This document shows positions 23,289 to 34,686 of a stretch of 64,000 nucleotides of DNA, piece after piece. Position 1 is the stretch's first letter. The number at the start of each line of letters is the position of its first letter. This DNA comes from Proteles cristata cristata (taxonomy: Eukaryota > Chordata > Mammalia > Carnivora > Hyaenidae). A model generated the notes under the pieces. The model did no database searches, was not told the DNA's origin, and saw nothing but the letters and a program-made list of their open reading frames with translations. The translations under genes and the position numbers were made by a program. The stretch is from positions 992,001 to 1,056,000 of the forward strand of contig JAESUZ010001757.1 of the NCBI GenBank assembly GCA_017311185.1, written 5' to 3'.

Positions 23289-23501
23289 TAATTTTTTAAC
23301 ATTTTATTTATTTCTGAGAGAGAGAGACAGCGTGAACAGGGGAGGGTCAGAGAGAGAGGGAGACACAGAATCCGAAACAGGCTCCAAGCTCTGAGCTAGC
23401 TGTTAACACAGAGCCCGACGCAGGGCTCAAACCCACGAGTTGTGAGATCACGACCTGAGCTGAAGTCGGTCGTCCAACCAACTGAGCCACACAGGCGCCC
23501 C
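23289..23501 (-). mobile_element. SINEC, right member of a pair
   Basis: Antisense, better preserved than its left neighbour ('gagcccgacgcagggctcaaacccacgagttgtgagatcacgacc'; head 'gagccacacaggcgcccc'). It is followed by 'gggactcatgttttt', a third relative of the GAACTC..GTGTT target. Confidence 0.92.
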
Positions 23502-23504
23502 TGG

Positions 23505-24365
23505 GACTCATGTTTTTAAGTGAAGTCAAACAGGGCAATGGAATACATGTTTGAGCAGATAAGATACATATAATGTACATGATTGCTGTGAGCCTTTGCT
23601 GCCCCATTCTCATATAGTGTTCACAGTGAGCTCTGAGCACAGCATTTGGGTGAACCCACTATGCACAGGAATTCACTGAAATGCAAATCAAATCAAGGCA
23701 ACTTATTAGGTTCATGACTAAATGGGGCGGGGGGGGGGGGAGGTCTGACAAAACTGAGAGGCCACGTTTTCTTTTTAAAAGGGAACTTGCTTCATTTGCA
23801 GATAGAAAACCTTGGAGTTCTGAGAAACACAAACAACTAAGGAACTCTATTGTAGCTTTCCTTACCATGTTACTTCCCTGTATCAGTCAATCGCATATGC
23901 TAGAAATCATGACCCAAAAGGAAAGAGAGTGATCTGTAGTTACTTTTCCTTTTAGTCCTTCTTTAACCCATCTGAGAATTGAAGGTAGAGTGTTAGAATG
24001 GACGTGCCTTGGAAATTGAAATAAAAACAGCTGAGTCAGTATTCAGCAGCATTTCCATCCTTCTGATAGGAGTAAAAGACATATGTGTGTATGAGCTGTA
24101 AAATGCAAATTGTGTAATTTTGATGATTCTACATAAGTGCTTTTATATTTGTATTTAGCTAGCACGTACCATATAAAAATGAATGGTAAAATTCATGCTA
24201 ATAATTTAAATATTTATGTTTTCTTTATTTACAGTGTCATTAAATAACAGTAAAAATTAACATCACGGCAAGTTAAGAGAAAGACCAGAAAAAAGGAAAA
24301 TTTTTATATTTAAATACTTCTAGTGGCATGTTATTTTCTGCTTTTTCTTTCTTGTATTTTTGAAT
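23505..24365. other. Unassigned unique DNA with G-run
   Basis: A G12 run with flanking GGGGCGG lies at 23724-23742. Nothing else recognised. Confidence 0.45.
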
Positions 24366-24520
24366 GTTTACTTTTGAGAGAGAGAGAATGCACTCAAGCA
24401 GGGGAGTGGCAGAGAGTGGAGGAGAGGATGTGAAGCAGGGTCTGTATTGTGGGGCTTGAAGTGACCAACCATGAGATCATGACCTGATCAAGATCATGTG
24501 CATGCATAACTGACTGAGCC
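24366..24520 (-). mobile_element. CAN-SINE, shortened
   Basis: Antisense with deletions in body and head. TTTTTGAAT on both sides (24357-24365 and about 24528-24536) is a possible target duplication. Confidence 0.8.
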
Positions 24521-25403
24521 ACTCGGGTTTTTGAATAAGAGGTTCTACATTTTCATTTTCTTCTGGGCCCTGGCAGTTATATAGTTGGTCCTCATTGCTC
24601 TAGAGTTGTCTGGTTTGTGACCTTGTTCAGTTATTAAGGGATAGGGTTTGGGACAAATAGAAGCAGAGGTGAGGGACTGAAGAATTCCTCAAGCCTTCCC
24701 TCCTGAGGCCCTGTGGACTCCTCATTGTTTTCATGGAAGTCTTCTTTGCTTTTTCTGAAATTATCTTAAGAATAGTAGTTTCTATCAGCTTCCCAACCAA
24801 TGAATGGTTGCAATCTTCTTCCTTGTTTCTGGTTTTCTGACTATACATAAACTTAAATCATCTTATTGTTATTGTTCCTTCCTATAGATCAAGTTCAAGT
24901 GCTTGTGTTCTATCATTTACTTTCAAAACCATTTCCTTTACATTCTGTTTTTAATCCCATAATTTGAGGTCTCTAGAAATATTACATACATAGCCTGCAG
25001 GGTTTGATTCTCTCCCTCACTCTTTTTTCTTGTGTTCCAATGTTGTTCCCATTTATTCTTGGGGTGCACAGAATTGCAGTCAGGATCCCAGCTCTTGTAG
25101 ATATTGTGTTGATTACTAAGGAAATAAAAGAGAGAGAAAAAGAGAGAGAGAGTCACATTGCTATTGCTCTTAAAAATTCTCCTAAGAGGCCATTACCAAC
25201 TGACCAAGATGTCAATAATGTTTTATCCTTGTCTTCAGCCTTAGTGGCCTTCCGTGACCTTTAAGTAAGTCTTTTGATCCCCGCATAACCTCTGTCTCCG
25301 ATACTTAACCTCATACTGCCTAGATTTCTGGAGTCTTAGTATCAGAAAGCACTAGGTATAAATCCTTGTCTGATTTCTTTTACCTTTGTCCTAAGGAAAG
25401 CTG
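24521..25403. other. Unassigned unique DNA
   Basis: A short (GA)n tract lies at 25129-25152. Frames on both strands at 24938-25264 overlap each other and have no domain. Confidence 0.45.
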
Positions 25404-25419
25404 TAAAGTTTTAGGACAG

Positions 25420-25639
25420 GGGGCACCTGGGTGGCTCAGTCGTTGGGCATTGGACTTCAGCACGGATCATTGGTCATGATCTCGTGGTTCGTGTGCTTGG
25501 GCCACGCATTGGGTTCTGTGCTGACAGCTCGCAGCCTGGAGCCTGCTTCAGATTCTGGGTCTACCTCTCTCTCCGCCCCTCCCCCACTCATGCTCTCTCT
25601 CTGTCTGAAAAATAAACTATAAAAAAAAAACTAAAAAAA
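25420..25639 (+). mobile_element. SINEC
   Basis: Target duplication TAAAGTTTTAGGACAG / TAAAGTTTCAGAACAG at 25404-25419 and 25640-25655 (two mismatches). The A-box region is disturbed ('cagtcgttgggcattggactt'). Confidence 0.93.
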
Positions 25640-25669
25640 TAAAGTTTCAGAACAGTCTTTAAGCCTGCC

Positions 25670-26060
25670 CCCAGACATGCCCTGCCCTTTTCTGCCTTAC
25701 TGCCAACAGCTCAGAAGTACCAAGTTACTTTTAGTTCTTCAAAGGTGCCCTGTGTTTCAGGCTCTCTTACTTGCTTCATGTGAGTCTTTCTGTCTAGAAT
25801 TGCCTTCCTTGTCGTCTTCATCTAGATAACTACCTTTCAAGCTCTTAGTACTATCTCTGGCATGACCTCCTCCAAAGCCTTTCCTGTTCCTTCACAAGGT
25901 AAGTTAAGAGCTATAGGGCCAATGTTAACCTGGATATCATTCTACTCAACAAATACTATATTACACCCAAATCGTCTGCTTATATGATTGCCTTTAGACC
26001 ACACTGTGATGCTCTTAAGGACAGAGATGTATCTTTTTATTTGCTGCAAGTTATGTAATC
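25670..26060 (+). repeat. L2 3' end
   Basis: Order of blocks fits L2: 'tttctgtctagaattgccttcct', 'aactacctttcaagctcttag', 'ctcctccaaagcctttcctg', 'ttgcctttagaccacactgtgatgctcttaaggacagagatgtatctttt'. Confidence 0.7.
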
Positions 26061-26255
26061 CATATATATATACACATGCATATACATATGTATATATACG
26101 TATACATATATATGCATGTGTATATATATGGGTATGTATATTTGTATATATGTATATATATGCATGTGTATATATGTGTGTATGTATATTTGTATATATA
26201 TGTATATATTTGTGCATATATATGTGTGTGTATATGTGTTTATATATATCTGGCT
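26061..26255. repeat. TATG/TATA minisatellite, 48-bp higher-order period
   Basis: Low-complexity TA/TG/CA tract. TGCATGTGTATATAT recurs at 26113 and 26161, giving a 48-bp unit (both copies also carry GTATGTATATTTGTATATAT). Long frames on both strands (repeated I/Y/V/H/T/C residues) are artefacts of the period and not proteins. Confidence 0.9.
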
Positions 26256-26468
26256 GAGAAATGAACTGAATTAGATGTATTCTAATCTAATATGTGATAA
26301 CTCTTCTGGGCATTATTTATGTGGTTCTAACCAAGAGAACACCAATATATGCATAGAAGTTATATAGATCAGCATTATTCTCCTAGAATTTTTTAAGTCA
26401 TAGAATCTGAAAGTTAGAAAGAACCCCAGAATATCCTACTCATGCAGGAATCCCCTTTACAAAGCTTT

Positions 26469-26514
26469 TTAAAAAAATGTTTGTTTGTTTGCTTGTTTGT
26501 TTATTTATTTATTT

Positions 26515-26551
<37 letters not shown>

Positions 26552-26725
26552 TGCGCACAAGCAGGGAAGGGGCAGAGAGAGAGGGAGGGATACAGAATCC
26601 AAAGCAGGCTCCAGGCTCTGAGCTGTCAGTACAGAGTTGGACACAGGACTTGAACCGACAAACCATAAGATGATGACCTGAGCTGAAGTCGGACACCCAA
26701 CCAACTGAGCCACCCAGGTGTCCTT
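26469..26725 (-). mobile_element. SINEC with GTTT/TTTA tail
   Basis: Perfect 15-bp target duplication CCTTTACAAAGCTTT at 26454-26468 and 26726-26740. The tail has expanded to (TTTG)n(TTTA)n and the body to (GA)13. Confidence 0.95.
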
Positions 26726-26740
26726 CCTTTACAAAGCTTT

Positions 26741-29579
26741 GGTCACAAGTATTTAATTTTATTTTTTAAGCAAGGTTGAGGAAAGGGGATGACTGAGGAA
26801 GAGAGTTTCATGGATCCTTTCCATCCAAAGCCAATACCTAATATAAATCCTCTTTTCCAGAAGCCTACTCCAATCAGGGACGAGCTACTCAGTTCAGAAG
26901 TAGGGGAAAGGTCACTAGAACCTTTTGCTATGGTTTGGGCAAATCCTTTCCCAAGAATAACGCAAAACTTCCAGGTATTCAGGAGTTCTGTTATTATCTC
27001 AGCTAAGATGAGCCCCTTAGAAAATAGTTTGGGTCCTCTTCATGGAGTTTAGCCAGAATTTTAATTTCTTAGTACTTTTTCAAATCTTTCCTTCTTGAGA
27101 ATATTGACTGCTTTGGTTGTCATTTTCGTCAGTGTCCTGCGTAATTTACAAGATTGACGTCTGTTCTTTTCAGACTAGAACAAGCACACTGGATTCCAGG
27201 AAACCACTTCCATGTTTTCGGGTTTCCAGTGTCAGTACCTCCTTATATACTTGTCATACCTGCCTTCACATAAACACACTGCCCTATAGAGGACGTTAGC
27301 TTTCTGGTGGTGAGAAAAGCCAGCCTTGATGCTCAGATTGGAGACTGGTCATTTATCAACGTGTCTAGGGATCCAACTAATGAGGAGGGGCCTGGGCCAG
27401 GAAACTCACACATGACTTCTTCATGCATTGCTGCTGGCTCTTCATGAGGTTCGGGGCTACTTACCTTCTTCTGTCTCTCTGCTGACCCCTCTGCTGCTGA
27501 GATAGACCATGCCTTCCCAGCTTTGCCAGCTTATTTTAAGAGTCCAAGGAAAACACTATACCCAGAGTCAAAAGTGCCATGGAAATGAAGATCTCATGTT
27601 CACCCTTCTATCCATATACAGAGATAATTATCTTTGCGCTAGAGGCTGGTCAGTCCAGATGGGGTGGAGCAGAGAAGGAAGGGCTGTGATAGAAGAGAGA
27701 AGGTATCTAGCAAGACAGAGTAACCATTGTTGACTTGCTTCTCCATGTACTGACTTAGCCCTCTTCTTAATCCACTTATTCTTGGATCCAGGATGTTTTT
27801 CTCTGAAAAGAAAGTAAATCGCTAAATTATAAAACTAGGACAATAGGATGGGGAGACTTCTTACCTATGATTTGCCTGGGGATTACTTCCTCCTTCCCAG
27901 GTTTGCGCCCCCCCTCCCCCCATTAGATTTAATGAGTAGAATAGATAATAGAGCCCAACTTGCTTCTGGGCAATTCTATTGGGCCCAGAGCCCTCAGATC
28001 TGTAGTTAAGTATCACCATTTGTGGCCTGTGGCATTGTGCACACTGACATAACTAAAGCAACAAACACTTTCTGCTACTAGAGATGAAGCACGCACGTGC
28101 TGCAAGGTTCATCAGGGCAGCTTTGTGTTCCTCCCCTAATGTAGCCAGTGGTTCATCAGTGAGTCAGGGTGGCGGACGCCTGGAGTGTTCTTTATTTTAT
28201 TTTTAATGTCCCTTCTAGGCTCCAGACACACTGGAGACATCCCGGCACAGAAAGCTTTGCCCAGCACAATGTGATGCCCTTTGCCTAGTAAAAGAGTGAG
28301 TCTCATAAAGGTGCTGCCTTCCCCTCAGAACAAACAGCGGAAATGCATCAGGAGAGCTCAGCTGCAGACAGAATGCACATCGTGAAGCAGGAGCCACCAT
28401 GGGATTCCTCAGATGAAAGGCGATTTCAATGAACATTGTGTTTCACAGCCTGCTTCCTCTTGCTCTGTAAGAGCTGCAGAAGGAACATCCCACTTGCGTC
28501 TGCTGACACAAAAGAATGCTGTAGCCGGGAGATCTTATCAAGCTTTCCTGTGCCACAGTAACAGAGCTCCAGTTGTGTCTTGTAAGAATTGCTCATTGTT
28601 CATGGGGACGACTGGCTCCTTTGGGTGGGATCCGATGGCATGTCGGGGAGTGGAGGTAGGTGGTGGGGGTGGGGGTCAGGCAGTCACATGATTCAGATTA
28701 CTGGCTGTGGGGAAGGCAGATGGAGGAACAAGCTTCACCCAGGTCCGCTGAACTGAATCGTTGAAGTCAAACTACTGGACTTTACATGAGCTGTTTACTT
28801 ACTAGTATCTTCAACAGTGCAAGTTAAGAACTAAAAAGAAATGATGGTCAGGGTTTCTCTGTTGATATAAGCTGTTCCTTCTATTTAAATCAGTTCACCT
28901 CAAGCTGTTTGTTTCTGGCAAGATTGAAGACAATAAAGGAGAATGGCATTGAGTTAAAACCAAGCATTGCTGGGCAACTTAGATGCTGAGTAAATGTTTT
29001 AGTGTTTATGACACGAACCTCAAAAATACATGCTTGTTTTATGAGGCTGAACTTCAGGTTCAAAATAATCACATTTATATTTAAGAGTATAGGTTAATGA
29101 ATTGAATTAATTAAATTTGTCCCATTCCAGATAATGTCTCCTTTGCTTAGAAAGTTCACGACTTCTCACCTTGGCCTTTGGAGAGAAGATTGATGGTTCC
29201 CTGTCCAGCTTTATGGAAAGTAGAATTAAGTTTTGTTCTCTCTCCTTTTCCTCTTTCTAAAGATTTGTCACAGTAATTAGTGCATACAAGAAATATATAA
29301 CTGGCAATATGACACGCCAAGGAAAAAGGGTGACCACAAATTTCCTTAAAGGCCAATGCTTGAGATGGACAGTGATAATTTTTCCCTTCTGTATCTTCAT
29401 GGAGTAGTTTCTGAAATGGCCTTTGCCATAAACGTATGCATACTCAGTTACTTCAACAACAAAAAACCACAATTATTCTTCTCCTATTGTATACAAGATT
29501 CCAAGGATCAAAGTATTACCAAAACACCATCTTTGTTTGTAGAATATTGAAAATTCAAATTATTAAGTATTGTAGTTAA
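26741..29579. other. Unassigned unique DNA, 2.8 kb
   Basis: One of the longest stretches with no recognised repeat. It includes a C-rich run (27907-27920), a G-rich run (28650-28678) and several CpGs around 28080-28260 and 28490-28660. Short frames occur on both strands, but I see no convincing exon. Confidence 0.45.
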
Positions 29580-29712
29580 TTATGAATACATTTGTTTTCT
29601 CTCAGTGAACTGTGAGCATCTTGAGGCAGGAGCTAGATCATATTCATCATCTTGTCTCCGTTGCCAAGCACAATGTCTTGTACATATTAGTATTCGTTAG
29701 ATATTTGTTGGA
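29580..29712 (+). repeat. L2 3' end
   Basis: 'gaactgtgagcatcttgaggcaggagctagatc', 'tgtctccgttgccaagcacaatgtcttgtac' and 'tattcgttagatatttgttgg' match the last part of L2 in order. Confidence 0.75.
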
Positions 29713-29750
29713 GGGATAGATGATGGATGGATGGATAGACTGGGGATAGG
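29713..29750. repeat. (ATGG)n/(ATAG)n microsatellite
   Basis: 'gatagatgatggatggatggatagac' grown from the L2 3' terminus. Confidence 0.8.
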
Positions 29751-29856
29751 TGAATGACTGGCTATGCTTTAATGCCTACAGTCACAAATGGGGATTTGAT
29801 TCAGGTTGTCTACATGGTTCCTGTCATGACAATACCTGTTAATCCTTCAGGAATTT

Positions 29857-30241
29857 TTTTTTTTTTTTTACAAATAGTTTATTGTCAAATTAGTTTCCAC
29901 ATAACACTCAGTGCTCATCCCCACAAGTGTCCTCCTCCATGACCATCACCCCCCTCACCCCCACATCCATCAGTCCTCAGTTTTTGTCAGCATTCAAGAG
30001 TCTCTCATGGTTTGCCTCTCTCCCTTTCCCCCACCATTTCCGCCCTTCTTCTCCCCCTTGGTCCTCTGTTAAGTTCCTCCTAATCCTCCTATACGTGCAC
30101 ACATATGATATTTGTCCTTCTCTGCCTGACTTATTTCGCTCAGCATAACACCCTCAAGGTCCATCCATGTTGCTACACATGGCCAGATTTCATTCTTTCT
30201 CATTGCCATGTAGGGTCGGGCCTGGTTAGTACTTGGATGGG
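29857..30241 (-). mobile_element. Young L1 3' end fused to an inverted 5S rRNA piece
   Basis: Antisense L1 truncated at the ORF2 codons for 'YMAMRKNEIWP'. Its poly-A appears as a T run at 29857-29869, and its sequence closely follows the sense L1s at 15234 and 19511. The insertion is bounded by a perfect 16-bp target duplication, AATCCTTCAGGAATTT, at 29841-29856 and 30242-30257. Between the truncated L1 end (30213) and the right duplication lies 5S rRNA sequence, so L1 plus 5S entered together. Confidence 0.95.
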
Positions 30242-30242
30242 A
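30212..30242 (+). pseudogene. 5S rRNA fragment, nt 58-88
   Basis: 31 consecutive bases identical to vertebrate 5S rRNA, from AGGGTCGGGCC through GTTAGTACTTGGATGGGA. This covers the intermediate element and the start of box C of the internal promoter. Box A is mostly absent, so it cannot be an active gene. It is sense on the plus strand, opposite to the L1 it is joined to. Two bases (AG, 30212-30213) could belong to either partner; the final A overlaps the target duplication. Confidence 0.93.
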
Positions 30243-30319
30243 ATCCTTCAGGAATTTATTATCCCACTCTTAGATGCATAGAATAAAGCAATTTTTCAAG
30301 ATCTTATAGTCTAGCTCTG

Positions 30320-30470
30320 TCAGTTTCCAGCTGAGGAGGTGAGACTTAGAGAAAGAATCTAATATATTCACTGTTCCACACTAATAAGTACCAGATCTGT
30401 GTTAAAATTCAGATCTCTTGCTTCTCAGTCAAATGCCCGCTACATTATGTTGCTTTCCATGACTCATATT
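30320..30470 (-). repeat. MIR
   Basis: Antisense MIR blocks: 'ccagctgaggaggtgagacttagagaaag', 'taataagtaccagatctgtgttaaaattcagatctcttg'. Confidence 0.6.
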
Positions 30471-31029
30471 TGGAGGCTTTAAGGGACCCTGTGGAGCAAT
30501 CTGTCACTCTTGGCTCATCTGTAAGAGAAAGTGGGGCTAGAGAAAAGCTGGGTGAAAGAAGCCTAAGGGCTGCCGAGTTCATATGTTGATGTTACTGAAG
30601 AAAGGTAAGAACAAGAATGACTCATCTTTATTCATGGACGTCATTCCATGTTTTTCTCAGAAGATGCCACACTCAAAGTTCAGGGGGTGTTCTAGTCCCT
30701 CCCTAGTCTCCTAGATAACCTTTGGATATGATGCAGTCTAGCCCTATTCCATTGGCCAAAATTTCTGTTTGACATGGAGTCCAGCCTTTCAAAGCCCTTT
30801 CCAGAGAAGCCCATGCTATCCACCTAACGGTGAGGCTGGAGTGACAGCGCTATCGCTAGATCCTTCCTCTTAAAGACAGGTTCCCAGCATATCATCTCTG
30901 ATTGCTTGGATTTCTGTTTCTCTGAATTATGCCCAGTCACACTGTATCTCAATGCTTGCGATTGACCTGTACTTAACATCCTCTAGTTAAGAATTTAATC
31001 TTTTAGATTAAACTATTTTAGAATGAACC
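30471..31029. other. Unassigned unique DNA
   Basis: No recognised repeat or exon. Confidence 0.45.
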
Positions 31030-31605
31030 CATAACAGCACAGATGAATCTTGAAGTAATTACGCTGTGCAAAATAAGCCAGACCAAAACAGAGTACATAC
31101 TGTCTGATTCCATTTATATAAAACTCTGGAAAATGCAAACTCATCTTGATTGAGAGAAAGCACATCAGCAGTTACCTGGGGAGAGGCAAGCAGAGGCAGA
31201 GAGGGCAAGCTGCAAAGAGAAAGAAGTGAATTAAAAAAAAAAAATTAATGTTTTTATTTCTGAGAGAGAGAGAGACAGCACGAGCAGGGGAGGGTCAAAG
31301 AGAAAGGGGAGACACAGAATCCGAAACAGGCTCCAGGCTCTGAGCTGTCAGCACAAAGCTCAATGTGGGGCTTGAACCCACAAACTGCTAGATCATGGCC
31401 TGAGCCGAAGTGGGATGCCCAACTGACTGAGCCACCCAGGTGTCCCGAGAAAGAAGTGAATTTTGAGAGTGATGAATATTTTAGTTGCTTGAATACAGTG
31501 ATGGTTTCATCAGTATATGTATATGTTACAACTTATCAAAATATGCAATTTAAATATGTGCCGTTTATTTTATGTCAATTATATCTGAATAAAACTGATT
31601 TTTTA
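31030..31605 (+). mobile_element. L1M 3' end, split by a SINE
   Basis: Sense: 'cacagatgaatcttgaagtaattacgctgtgcaaaataagccagac', 'tctgattccatttatataaaactctggaaaatgcaaactcatct', 'cagttacctggggagag'. After the SINE (31233-31446) it continues 'gatgaatattttagttgcttgaatacagtgatggtttcatcag' to 'atatctgaataaaactgatttttt'. Confidence 0.75.
31233..31446 (-). mobile_element. SINEC inside L1M
   Basis: Perfect 16-bp target duplication GAGAAAGAAGTGAATT at 31217-31232 and 31447-31462. Well preserved. Confidence 0.95.
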
Positions 31606-31609
31606 AGAA

Positions 31610-31660
31610 TGCAACAAAATACTGTACTGGTCAGGGTTCAAAGACAGAGGCAGAAACACT

Positions 31661-31694
<34 letters not shown>

Positions 31695-32049
31695 TGTGTG
31701 TGTGAATGTGTGCATGCATGCGTGCCTGCACCTGATACATCTATCCCAAGTCCAACCAGAAACACATTAACTTTCCCCCAGAATAGGATCCAAGGTTCTT
31801 TTTTGACTTGAGGCGATGTTCATTCTTAGTGTGATTCCAGCTGATTCACACTTTTCCTTTGCTATCTTATAACTTATATACTGAGATATTAAGTTAACTA
31901 CTATTAACCCATGTTAGATAATAAGGGAATAAGAAAGGACAAACACAAAAATCACTGGGTAAATATATATATGCAGAAATAGTCATATCATAATATATAT
32001 TCATATACATAGTCATATCATAATAAAGAAGAAATATTCATGACTATTA
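31610..32049. repeat. (GA)n(GT)n tract and AT-rich DNA; possible LTR-type repeat edge
   Basis: (GA)15 at 31663-31692 runs into (GT)n to 31704. The preceding 'ctggtcagggttcaaagacagaggcag' resembles the start of a common mammalian LTR-type repeat; the assignment is weak. Two copies of 'catagtcatatcataata' lie at 31980-32023. Confidence 0.45.
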
Positions 32050-34540
32050 CAGTACGTATGCCTGCAACTGGTCATGTGGTCATATATGGTATTTATAGCT
32101 TCTTCCTTCCACCATCTATTCCACATTCCCTTTGTCTTCAGCCAAGACTTCAGCTAGTTGTGAAGTCTTGCCTAGTGGGGTGAACCAAATCTTCATTCCT
32201 GAAGGGTCTGGGCCATTAGCACTCCTGCTAACTGAGTTAACATAGCTGAATACAGGATATGGAGATACTGAGAGACAACCTAGAAGATTTTAAAATTGGA
32301 GACATTTTGTTCCTTACCCCTGTGCAGAAGCACCTCATATTCAATCACTCCCTTTTCTGTCTGTTGATCCAGGGGCATGAGTCAAAGTGTCCAGGTGCAC
32401 ACCAGTTCAACAGACTCACTGTTGGGTCCTTCTTTGGAGCTAAGGCTTCTAGACCAGCAGAGCCAAATATCATAAGGATGGGAAGCAAAAGTTTGGTAGA
32501 TCACTAGAGATAACAGTGAGAGGAGCTTTTCCAAACCACCCTTTGTTCCCAGACCCATGATTTCTGGGAGAAACAGACATACATACTGGACGATGACTTA
32601 GAACACACTTTGCATCCTGGACAACTGACCATAACTGAGTCTTCAAAATGCCATTCTACCAGTCCGTCAAGCCAGCTTCTTCTGAGTGATGGGGACATGG
32701 TAAGACAGATAAGCTGCATGCCTTCCTGGCACACAGGAAAGTACCGCCTTTCTTGCTGTGCTTCATTTGTTGTGAACTAAGTTACTTAGGCAGAAGCATT
32801 GTGCGTAAGGCAGACATATCTGTGTCCAGAGCCAGGGTTTATTCCAGTAAGAACAAAGTATGTCCTTTCCACGAGGGAAGTGATCTGATATAATCTAATC
32901 AATCCGCCAGTAGGTGTCTAGCTAGTAGCTGGGAATGGTGCCACGTCAGGGCCTCAATGTTGGTTTCTGCAGTTAGCAGACTGAGCACTGTGTGGTGGTC
33001 ATAGCCAGGTGGGCCTTGGTAAACAGAAGTGTATGTTATTGAGCCTATGTACAGCTTCCATCTTTGCCGCCAAGGCACTTGGCGCCACTTTATTCGTGAA
33101 CCAATTGGGCAATGACAGGGGCTGCTGGAGATATCCACAGAATAGTTCATTCCACCCATCTGATTATTAAATATTCTTCTGTTGACTTTACCTTTTGGTG
33201 AGCATTCACATAGAACACAAATCCCACCACAGGCTATGCCCATTTGGAGAGGTCTGTCAATCTATCTTTCCTCTAGATCTCTTTGTCACCAATTTTTCAA
33301 CTATGGTCCATGAATTACTGTAGACTTGTATTTCTGAACAAGTATCCTTCCAAACAAAATGGACAGTCAGGGGTTTGCTCAACGTTCCATATACTGGGAG
33401 TGTTTTCCTTCATCACTGTCCTTCAGGGCCATCGCAGAGTGGGGCTGTCATGCTCACCTGAACATTTTCTTTTTAGCTGTCCACTTCTAAGTGGCATCTG
33501 CCTATTGTGCAGAATCATGTGCATACTGGTCCTTAGTTTTTTCTTCCTCCATTACCCAGTCACAGGGAGCTCCCCAAGAGGTCAGGGGTGCAGGTGAAGA
33601 GGGAGAAGACAATCAGAAGTAGGGGCCATGATGGGAAGCCTGGGTGGCTCAGTCGGTTAAGCCTCTGACTTCAGCTCAGGTCATGATCTCACAGTTTGTG
33701 GGTTTAAGCCCTGCGTCGGGCTCTGTGCAGACAGCTAGCTCAGAGCCTAGAGCCTGGGTCAGATTCTGTATCTCCCTCTCTCTTTGACCCTTCCCTACTC
33801 TCTCTCTTTGTCTCAAAAACTAAATTAAAAAAACATTTTAAAAAAAGGAGTAGAGGCCATAAGTAGATGGGCCATGTATTCATGCATCATACTTATGCCT
33901 TGAGGTTCTGCTCAAGCCTGATTTCATAGTATCTCTCTCCCATCTGAGAATGAAGTACTTCCATGCATGCTCAACTTTATGGCTTGGTGGGTCGGACAAT
34001 ACCTAGTCACATCACGTTCACTTGGTGACCCATAGCTAAGCATTAAATTTCTATCAAAACCTAGTAGCAAAACAAAAGCTATTTCATAAAGGAAGAATAG
34101 TTCTCCACAGAGGATAGTGGGGCTTTATTCCAAAATCCTCAGGATCTATTCTGTGATCCACCTATGGGAGTCTGAAAAAGGCTCTAAACAGCATCTTTAT
34201 CACTGACATTTCATTTCAAGAACCACTAAATCTTCAAGATTATATGGTCCAAGTGGCAGAGCTATTTGCACAGCAGTCTGAACTTCTTGTAGAGCTTTCT
34301 CTTGTTCTGGGCCCTACTCACAATTGATAATTTTTGGGTCACTCAGAAAACAGGTAGGAAGAGGTGCCTCAATATACCTTAGGCTGGACCCCTAGATATT
34401 TCATTGAAGTTACAGACCCCTGATTTGTATAGAATTTATTTCCTACCCCTAGGCATGCAAATATGTCTTATCGTTTTGCCTGGACCCATTGCTACTGCCT
34501 GCTCTTGGGTACAGGAATCCAAGAAACTGAAGCCAGGGGA
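32050..34540 (-). pseudogene. ERVL-type endogenous retrovirus pol relic
   Basis: Antisense internal region of an old ERVL provirus. On the minus strand it runs from reverse transcriptase/RNase H sequence (about 34,500 to 33,900) into integrase (about 33,250 to 32,900) and beyond. Recognisable antisense blocks include 'ctttatggcttggtgggtcgg', 'tccaagtggcagagctatttgcacagcagtctg', 'ctttgtcaccaatttttcaa' and 'cattcctgaagggtctgggcca'. The longest frame left, 114 codons at 32899-33243, covers part of the integrase region. Stops, frameshifts and a SINE (33632-33848) break the rest. No LTR or env identified, and the ends are approximate. Family call is from remembered ERVL layout, not a search. Confidence 0.68.
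33632..33848 (+). mobile_element. SINEC inside ERVL relic
   Basis: Target duplication AGTAGGGGCCATGA / AGTAGAGGCCATAA at 33618-33631 and 33849-33862 (two mismatches). Head 'ggaagcctgggtggctcagtcgg'. Confidence 0.92.
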
Positions 34541-34686
34541 AGACAGGACTGTTGCACACCAGGTCACTGCCTTATCCTGCTGAGGTGAGACAAGGCACAG
34601 GGTGGGGGAGCTAAGATACAGCTGCTGCTTCACTTCCGCTCTCCATGTCTTCCACAAGAATCTTTCTCAGAGCCCCCCCTTAGCCA

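Noticed and set aside
25942..26264. Overlapping frames of about 60-90 codons on both strands
   Set aside because: They read through the TATG/TATA minisatellite (repeated I/Y/V/H/T/C residues); frame openness follows from the repeat period.
30212..30242. Functional 5S rRNA gene
   Set aside because: Only 31 of about 120 nt are present and most of box A is missing.
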